A DNA stretch of 11,063 nucleotides from Gemmatimonadota bacterium (GTDB lineage: Bacteria; Gemmatimonadota; Gemmatimonadetes; Longimicrobiales; Longimicrobiaceae). Within the stretch, counting starts at the first letter, position 1. Each line of letters begins with the position of its first letter. Below are positions 6,729 to 11,063 of the stretch, piece by piece. The DNA lies in assembly GCA_019348475.1 (NCBI GenBank), contig JAHWJJ010000096.1, positions 1 to 11,063 of the forward strand, read 5' to 3'. The position numbers and the translations under genes are program-made. The notes under the pieces are model-generated. The model was not told the DNA's origin. It did not search any database and saw only the letters and a program-made list of their open reading frames with translations.

Positions 6729-6897
6729 GCGCGCCGTTCAGGCGATGCACTCCGGCCCTCCGTGCAGGCGTCCGACACGCGCTCGGTGTTCGTAGGTAGA
6801 CGTCCGCTGTGACCGGCATCGCGGCGACATCGACTCCGCCGCCCATCACCATGGAGTCTACCATCAGGTCTTCGGGGTTCAGTCGGGGTGCAGACAT
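6703..6897 (-). CDS. Small peptide with a modified-peptide-like leader (possibly frameshifted)
   Basis: A 64-codon ORF starts at ATG 6897 with GGAGG seven bases ahead, a better ribosome site than most genes here. The N-terminus MSAPRLNPEDLMVDSM has the L-N-P-x-D-L-x-V-D/E-S pattern that I associate with leaders of small lanthipeptide-like precursors in Longimicrobium and Bacteroidota (pinensin-like); that is recall, not a search result. After residue 35 or so the tail is arginine-rich with a single Cys, and third-position GC weakens. In the adjacent frame the segment TNTERVSDACTEGR has 14 consecutive codons ending in G or C, so an indel near 6805-6812 may have switched the frame. No modification enzyme or transporter is nearby. 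It could be an orphan, decaying precursor, or a non-functional ORF. Confidence 0.45.
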   Translation of the reverse strand: MSAPRLNPEDLMVDSMVMGGGVDVAAMPVTADVYLRTPSACRTPARRAGVHRLNGALVLHTFSR

Positions 6898-7089
6898 GTC
6901 GAGTCCTCCGGCAGGGGGTTACGAATGCGGTCCTCAAAACAAGCAGATACCGTCGTCAAGTACCACAGACGCTTCGACTAGACAGCAGGACTGTGGACCC
7001 GTACACCGCGCCCCGATAAGTGCGCGCGTCCTCGCGGGGGAAATCGGCTGTTGGGTTACTGCGACGCCGGTCAGGCTCGGAACGTTCGC
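6898..7089. other. Intergenic stretch between the SIR2 gene and the small peptide gene
   Basis: These 192 bases hold the GGAGG ribosome site of the small peptide gene next to 6898. I see no convincing terminator for the SIR2 gene, no tRNA and no strong promoter; TTGACG on the minus strand near 6950 has no good -10 at the right spacing. GC is intermediate between the low-GC SIR2 gene and the aro operon, so one boundary of the low-GC segment falls here. Confidence 0.5.
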
Positions 7090-10000
7090 CTATGGTTCGA
7101 TCGGTTCCAAGTTTAGGGCTCGAACTCCGGCATAGCTGAACCCAATATTAAACGCAACGCGGGTACGAAGTCGTAGTTTACCCCAATCTGCTTCTTCGAC
7201 ATTATTGCGATGTACAAAGATCCAATCAGCCACCCCGTCTCTTTGTGCAAACCCATAAGCCGCCTCGAGCCGAACAATAGCTCCCGCAAAAACCGTCGGG
7301 CCATTGTCAGCAGCAATGGTATCTCGAATTTCTAATCTCGCTTCATGAGCCATCGGGATCTCTCGGAGCCGCTTGAACAACTCACGGCCAAGGTCTCGGT
7401 CCTCTGCCTTTACGCTCTCAAATGCGTAGCGAGCATACCAAAACTGCGCTTCATGATTTGTGTCGCCCTCAGTAAATGCTCGCCTCAGGTGATGCAACAG
7501 AGTAGCTCTGTCTACGACCCCGAGTTCGCGCAACACCATAGCGTATCGGAAATTCAGAGCCCGATCGCCTCGGTTGGCGTCCAACGCTGCGCGCAGCATG
7601 TCACGAGCACCCTCCAGATCGCCCTTGTCTTCCAGAACACGGGCCAGCCTTATCGTAACATAGCGATCACGGGGGTTCGCTTCGAACGCGCGCCTGAGCG
7701 CCCGAACTGATCTGTCGTTGTCGCGCAACAGCGTGCTAAAGTCCGCCTCGGCTGTGAGGAGATGCGGATCATCAGGGTGCTCCTGTAACCACCGCTGAAG
7801 CGGATTCTCCACAACTCTGATCGCCTCATCGATTTCCCGGTCGCTCGCGGTGTTATCTGCGAGGATGTCGCGTAGGGCATCGATCGTGAGCTTCACAGCC
7901 GTAGTTCGCGCATATCGACCGCCCAGCTGGTCATTGACAAGGGGCTGCAGTAGCCGGCGAGCTGCAGTCCTGAATCGCTCTCGTTGAAGCGGGTTTTCCG
8001 CCGCTTCTGCTTGGGTGCGAGTCAATTCAGCAAGAGTGTGCGTGATCGATGTGTCTTTGGGATCAAGTTCACGGGCAACCTCTAGTAGCTTTTGCGCCTC
8101 CTGGTAATTCCCATTCGGTCGGATACGCTCATAATTGGCGCGCTGCTGGTACACGTACGCGTCTCGGGGAGCCACCTCCTGAGCGAGGTCATAAAGTGCA
8201 CGTACATCTTGGTAGTCAGGAAAGAGGTCGTGGAGCGACTTGGCCCTGATCAGTCCTCGGAAGGATTCACGATCAGAAGAGTATGACGGGTTGAGTTCAC
8301 GAATGATCCGGATGTACTCGTGATATCGATCCGTCGGGTTGTTGAGCACGCGCTCAAAGACAATCTGCGCAACTTCCGGATGGCGAGCCATATAGTAATA
8401 ATCGCCAGTACGTGCGCCAAGCCGGGTCTGAACCACGTGGTCCAACGGCTCGAAGAGCTTTTGCCTGAAGTCCTCAAACGGGATTTGGTGCACGCGCGCG
8501 ATCAAACCTGCTCTGACCGGCACATTCATTCTATTAAGCACACACACGGTGAGATAAAGACTTCTCGCCGCCTGAGGCTGAATTTCGTTAAACTCATCGA
8601 ATAGAATATCCTCAAACGGAGGTCCCAACGTGGCCTCGTGTAGTGCCACAAGGAGTTGGCGTCCAGCCTGCTCATGAAACTGTTCTACCTGCTCGTCAAA
8701 GCTCTTACCGATCAGGTTGGGACCAAGTGAGTCGTGCTGCTCGAGAAGGCCGACGAGTGTCTCAATTTCGGACCGACTAAGATACTTCAGATGAAATGAT
8801 TCGTTAAGATATTCATTGAGCGCTTGGCAACTCATGTTCCAAGCGTTCACACGCTCAGCTGTAATGAATGTAATTGGAATTCGATCCCGGCGCGCTTTGG
8901 TAATCAGCGCAAGCAGAGAACTCACGTGATCCGCTGCATTGTCGAAAAACAGAAAAACGCGTTGCTGTGTAACCCGATAGAGCTCCTGTAGCGCTTCATA
9001 CTGAACGAAGCCAGCTTCGCGCACATAGAGGCAGAGTGCATCGGCATCTCTCGCTGCCTCCCACGCGAGTCTCTTGAGAAAGACTGACTTACCCGCGCCG
9101 GCCTCTGCTTTGATTAAATACAGTTCAGCACGCGTGGGGCGATCCTCCTCAGGGCGGATTATTACGTCGGTGAGAAGCGTGTCCGTTAACCGGCGGCGCA
9201 CGTCATAACGTTGCTCAATAGCATACCATCCCAAGTCGAACCCACGGTAGAATGCCTTCGCGCGTCCCTCGCCAATCGCCATTCCCTCGTAGACGTATTC
9301 TACATCTTGTGTAATAAGGTCACGTAGCCCTTGACCTATATTCTCATTGACTACGAATCTTGCTTTAATGGGATGTTCGTAATCCACTTGCTGCAAGAGC
9401 GGACGAAGGGCCTCCGGAATGTGTTGTTCCATCTTTCGGAGAAAGTCCTCAAAAGTACCGTCCAAAACCGATACTTTCTTCCCCTCCCAAAAGCGCACTT
9501 CTTCATTGCTCGCTCCTGGTACAACCAGGTAGTGTCGAGGGCGCACTGCGAGGTCTTTCGATACCTCGAGCAAGACAGCCCGGATATCGGTGTCTTGCAG
9601 GCCGTGACCGACGAATACGACAGGATACTCGTAAGCCCACTGGTCGAGCGTTCTAAAAAGGTACTGCCTGTTCTTCCGATGCGTGATGTACTGATCGGCT
9701 GTGAGGATCAATGGCAATTCTGGATCGTGAGTGCGCGTCACACACCCGTGGAGCTTCAGAAGCGCGAGTTGATCTTGCGATCTAAGGCGCTCATCTAGGC
9801 GGTCTGAGTCTGAGAAAATGGGAACGACATCTTGCGCGCGGCTATCCGTCACGTCATATGCAGTTTCCACGACGCGATCATAGTTGGTGGTGAAAATGCC
9901 TCTCCATTTGAAAGTCGGAATTAGGCGATGGAAGTCCGCTGGGAGTAATCCGCGTACCTGATCAGCGACGAACTCTTGAACTGTCACCAAGTCCGTTTCA

Positions 10001-10206
10001 GAAATTGCTAGATCCGCCACCTGAGACAACGGATATTTTTTGAAGTTACCCCCAAGAAATCGATCTGAAAGCCTGTCCCTAAGCTCATCGGCTAAGGGGG
10101 GTCGCGCGTTTTGCTTCGTCAAAGCGCCCAAGGATGCGCCAGCACCCAGGAACAGGACGACTCGCCCTTGGCGGATGTCCTGGACTAACGAACTTGGTAT
10201 TTGCAT
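7090..10206 (-). CDS. SIR2-STAND NTPase-TPR protein with C-terminal cold-shock-like domain; candidate anti-phage sensor
   Basis: A 1038-residue multidomain protein. Residues 1 to about 265 are a SIR2-like domain: LFLGAGAS (18-25), FTTNYD with Asn108, KLHG with His153, and VVFVGHGLQDTDIR (196-209). The Asn/His pair matches the catalytic residues of NAD-degrading defence SIR2 domains. About 270-350 is a linker. Residues about 355-600 are a P-loop NTPase with Walker A AEAGAGKS (367-374, Ala replacing the first Gly), Walker B VFLFFDN (417-423) and a likely sensor TAER (449-452). About 670-955 is helical with TPR-like units (e.g. 834-896). Residues about 973-1034 read as a cold-shock fold: YGFAQ (984-988) as RNP1, IFVHR (996-1000) as RNP2, then the terminal strands. 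The order effector-STAND-repeats matches SIR2-STAND defence proteins such as AVAST type 5; NAD depletion on phage sensing is the inferred role. The gene is markedly lower in GC than its neighbours, suggesting transfer. ATG 10206 lacks a clear Shine-Dalgarno. Confidence 0.88.
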   Translation of the reverse strand: MQIPSSLVQDIRQGRVVLFLGAGASLGALTKQNARPPLADELRDRLSDRFLGGNFKKYPLSQVADLAISETDLVTVQEFVADQVRGLLPADFHRLIPTFKWRGIFTTNYDRVVETAYDVTDSRAQDVVPIFSDSDRLDERLRSQDQLALLKLHGCVTRTHDPELPLILTADQYITHRKNRQYLFRTLDQWAYEYPVVFVGHGLQDTDIRAVLLEVSKDLAVRPRHYLVVPGASNEEVRFWEGKKVSVLDGTFEDFLRKMEQHIPEALRPLLQQVDYEHPIKARFVVNENIGQGLRDLITQDVEYVYEGMAIGEGRAKAFYRGFDLGWYAIEQRYDVRRRLTDTLLTDVIIRPEEDRPTRAELYLIKAEAGAGKSVFLKRLAWEAARDADALCLYVREAGFVQYEALQELYRVTQQRVFLFFDNAADHVSSLLALITKARRDRIPITFITAERVNAWNMSCQALNEYLNESFHLKYLSRSEIETLVGLLEQHDSLGPNLIGKSFDEQVEQFHEQAGRQLLVALHEATLGPPFEDILFDEFNEIQPQAARSLYLTVCVLNRMNVPVRAGLIARVHQIPFEDFRQKLFEPLDHVVQTRLGARTGDYYYMARHPEVAQIVFERVLNNPTDRYHEYIRIIRELNPSYSSDRESFRGLIRAKSLHDLFPDYQDVRALYDLAQEVAPRDAYVYQQRANYERIRPNGNYQEAQKLLEVARELDPKDTSITHTLAELTRTQAEAAENPLQRERFRTAARRLLQPLVNDQLGGRYARTTAVKLTIDALRDILADNTASDREIDEAIRVVENPLQRWLQEHPDDPHLLTAEADFSTLLRDNDRSVRALRRAFEANPRDRYVTIRLARVLEDKGDLEGARDMLRAALDANRGDRALNFRYAMVLRELGVVDRATLLHHLRRAFTEGDTNHEAQFWYARYAFESVKAEDRDLGRELFKRLREIPMAHEARLEIRDTIAADNGPTVFAGAIVRLEAAYGFAQRDGVADWIFVHRNNVEEADWGKLRLRTRVAFNIGFSYAGVRALNLEPIEP

Positions 10207-10239
10207 TGCAGCGTCCGAGAGAAGTGTAGTGGGACGCAG

Positions 10240-10268
10240 ATTATATCAGGGCGCGGATTGATGTGCAA
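10240..10268 (-). promoter_or_regulatory. Near-consensus sigma-70 promoter of the SIR2-STAND gene
   Basis: On the minus strand TTGCAC (10263-10268) is exactly 17 bases from a perfect TATAAT (10240-10245). The start would be near 10233, giving a leader of about 27 bases before ATG 10206. A small inverted repeat, ATGTG at 10261-10265 and CACAT at 10274-10278, spans the -35 and could be an operator. Confidence 0.72.
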
Positions 10269-10272
10269 GAAT

Positions 10273-10506
10273 TCACATTGTTTCCAATCTCTCTGCCAGG
10301 CTTCTGAGCTGCTCACTCCGCTCCCGCGCCAAACGCGCCAGCACCGGCTGCCAGTTTTCCGGTGGCGACCGGTAGGCGGGGCTGGACGAGTCGAGTCGGG
10401 CGCGGGCGATCGTGTTGCGTACGACGCCGAAAGCCTCGGCGATGTCGTCGGCCGTGATCTTGGCCGCGGAAAGTCGGTCGGTCGCGGTCTTGAAATCCAT
10501 CGTCAT
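10273..10506 (-). CDS. Small helix-turn-helix DNA-binding protein
   Basis: A 77-residue protein if started at ATG 10506 (75 from ATG 10500). The segment ITADDIAEAFGVVRNTIARARL (17-38, in pieces: ITADDIAEAF, GVVRN, TIARARL) is a typical helix-turn-helix with a conserved G-V turn. The C-terminal third (WQPVLARLARERSEQLRSL) is a charged amphipathic helix suited to dimerisation. I recall similar stand-alone proteins from Longimicrobium genomes, but the target is unknown. The longer TTG start at 10515 is unlikely because it lies inside the predicted -10 of the gene's own promoter. The stop at 10273 is 66 bases before the SIR2-STAND start, and that gene's -35 begins within five bases of the stop. 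This position makes it a candidate regulator of the SIR2-STAND gene, of itself, or of the divergent gene; that is inference. Confidence 0.75.
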   Translation of the reverse strand: MTMDFKTATDRLSAAKITADDIAEAFGVVRNTIARARLDSSSPAYRSPPENWQPVLARLARERSEQLRSLAERLETM

Positions 10507-10514
10507 TGGCGACA

Positions 10515-10549
10515 AAAATATTGACAGAACCCAGCACTGTCAGTATATT
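10515..10549. promoter_or_regulatory. Overlapping divergent promoters in a palindrome
   Basis: Plus strand: TTGACA (10521-10526), 17 bases, TATATT (10544-10549), a very good sigma-70 promoter pointing at the 55-residue gene. Minus strand: CTGACA (10538-10543), 17 bases, TATTTT (10515-10520), pointing at the HTH gene and placing its start next to ATG 10506. The two share the inverted repeat TTGACAG (10521-10527) and CTGTCA (10537-10542), which continues imperfectly into flanking TAT. One repressor dimer bound here could control both directions. Confidence 0.65.
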
Positions 10550-10697
10550 TGTATCCAGCAGGGCGAAAAGCAAGGCTGGCCGATTCCTCCGTCAAGAAGC
10601 CTCGACCAGCCTCGATCGCGAACCGACCCGAAGGCCGTCTCGCTCGCCAAAGTTGCCCTGCCGCGCGCCGCGGGTCAAGAGACACGAGGAGGGCACC
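10550..10697 (+). other. Long 5' leader of the 55-residue gene
   Basis: If the plus promoter is used, transcription starts near 10556 and leaves about 140 untranslated bases before ATG 10698. It holds an inverted pair AGGCTGG (10573-10579) and CCAGCCT (about 10609-10615) that could form a weak hairpin, and the ribosome site GAGGAGG at 10685-10691. I see no known riboswitch. Confidence 0.4.
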
Positions 10698-10865
10698 ATG
10701 GCTCGCCGCAAGAAGTCCCCGGAACCGCCCCCGCCCCTGATCGGCAGCTGGATCATCCAGAAGCGGGCGCGTAGCTGGATGGTGATCGATCCCGCGGGGC
10801 AGCTGGTGTGCATCACGCTCTACAAGCGCGGCGCGATGGAGGTGGTGCGGCGGCTGTGCGGGTGA
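10698..10865 (+). CDS. 55-residue basic protein, function unknown
   Basis: ATG 10698 is preceded by GAGGAGG six bases away, the best ribosome site in this part of the window, and the ORF ends at TGA 10863-10865. The protein starts MARRKKSPEPPPPLIGSW, with a basic and proline-rich head, then a compact region (WIIQKRARSWMVIDPAGQ, LVCITLYKRGAMEVVRRL) that looks like a small beta-beta-alpha fold: two strands with a DPxG turn and an amphipathic helix. It has no signal peptide or membrane segment. I recall near-identical small proteins in Longimicrobium genomes, but not a function. It is transcribed away from the HTH gene, probably from the overlapping promoter, and ends before a strong hairpin. 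Confidence 0.75.
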   Translation: MARRKKSPEPPPPLIGSWIIQKRARSWMVIDPAGQLVCITLYKRGAMEVVRRLCG

Positions 10866-10869
10866 GCAG

Positions 10870-10906
10870 CGAGAGCCCTGGCGCGCGGATGGCGCCGGGG
10901 CTCTCG
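10870..10906. terminator. Strong hairpin between convergent genes
   Basis: Arms 10870-10884 (CGAGAGCCCTGGCGC) and 10892-10906 (GCGCCGGGGCTCTCG) pair over 15 bases with one G-U pair, around a 7-base loop. It begins five bases after the stop of the 55-residue gene and faces the minus-strand gene ending at 10922. No T-run follows on either strand, so termination is likely but not by the classic intrinsic signal. Confidence 0.7.
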
Positions 10907-10921
10907 TGCGTCGTCTACTCG

Positions 10922-11062
10922 TCAGTTCTGAATCGTGGTCAGAACACCATCCTCAAAGTACAGATAGCCAGAACCGTACTCTCCGTACACCCACTGTTCG
11001 TGAACCCCAAAGGCACCAGAAGTTCGGTTGATGTCGCGCGGGCGGCCCCAGCCCGCGATCGC
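10922..11062 (-). CDS. C-terminal 46 residues of a protein running off the right edge
   Basis: On the minus strand a frame is open from the window edge to TGA 10922-10924. It encodes GWGRPRDINRT, a spacer, then HEQWVYGEYGSGYLYFEDGV and LTTIQN. The pattern G-W/M-G-x-P-x-x-I-N-R-T followed by E-Q-W-V-Y and Y-L-Y-F-x-x-G-x-L-T-x-I-Q is typical of small periplasmic or lipoprotein domains (DUF2845/SmpA-like beta folds) at protein C-termini. The rest of the gene, including any signal or membrane segment, is outside the window, so the full product cannot be named. Its GC is lower than the aro genes. Confidence 0.7.
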   Translation of the reverse strand, partial: AIAGWGRPRDINRTSGAFGVHEQWVYGEYGSGYLYFEDGVLTTIQN

Positions 11063-11063
11063 C

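Noticed and set aside
6809..7135. A 108-residue plus-strand ORF across the intergenic gap
   Set aside because: It overlaps the end of the SIR2 gene and the small peptide gene in antisense and has no supporting start signal.
7095..7135. tRNA-like TTCGA-containing bases
   Set aside because: They lie in the coding end of the SIR2-STAND gene and no cloverleaf can be built around them.
9331..9798. A 155-residue plus-strand ORF
   Set aside because: It is antisense to the SIR2 domain, has no ribosome site or recognisable family, and is explained by lower GC and chance.
1..11063. CRISPR array, insertion sequence, integrase or rRNA
   Set aside because: No regularly spaced non-coding repeats, transposase or recombinase motifs or rRNA-like stretches were seen. 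The regular repeat at 41-358 is coding.

Overview
The window is high-GC bacterial chromosome. The gene types (a CBM9-like/DUF5916 outer-membrane protein, 29-residue tandem repeats, a tiny peptide with an LNPEDL leader, a 55-residue MARRKK protein) and two kinds of short intergenic repeat fit the Gemmatimonadota, probably a Longimicrobium-like organism. That assignment rests on recognising family style, not on a marker gene.

Left part (1-3300, plus strand): the 3' end of a gene carrying four copies of a 29-residue repeat, then a complete 904-residue secreted DUF5916 protein with an N-terminal CBM9-like domain and a predicted outer-membrane barrel. A nested perfect palindrome follows and separates this gene from the next one, which converges on it.

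Middle (3334-6900, minus strand): a tyrosine-synthesis operon reading right to left. It comprises a type I-beta DAHP synthase (aroF), an AroQ-class chorismate mutase and a prephenate dehydrogenase (tyrA), joined by 4-base stop/start overlaps, and then an M48-family lipoprotein protease 69 bases further on. In front of aroF lies an undescribed-looking attenuator. It has a 28-codon leader ORF with four Tyr codons and one Phe codon close together, a possible antiterminator segment just after them, and a GC-rich hairpin ending in a U-rich run. The leader's best promoter would start transcription at its ATG, so it may be a leaderless transcript. Just upstream is a 64-codon ORF with a good ribosome binding site and a leader resembling those of small modified-peptide precursors.

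Right part (7090-10510, minus strand): a 1038-residue protein in a stretch of clearly lower GC (30 of 60 bases in 8341-8400, against 41 of 60 in 5881-5940). It combines a SIR2-like NAD-consuming domain, a STAND-type P-loop NTPase, a helical TPR-like region and a C-terminal segment that reads as a cold-shock/OB fold. The architecture resembles SIR2-STAND anti-phage sensors (AVAST type 5-like), and the cold-shock tail suggests a nucleic-acid sensing or tethering role. It has its own near-consensus promoter. Upstream is a small helix-turn-helix protein whose promoter overlaps a divergent promoter within a palindrome, and that divergent promoter drives a 55-residue basic protein. At the right edge is the C-terminal end of another minus-strand gene, separated by a strong hairpin.

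The two most interesting items are the SIR2-STAND-TPR-cold-shock protein with its compact regulatory neighbourhood, and the tyrosine-codon attenuator of the aroF-chorismate mutase-tyrA operon.
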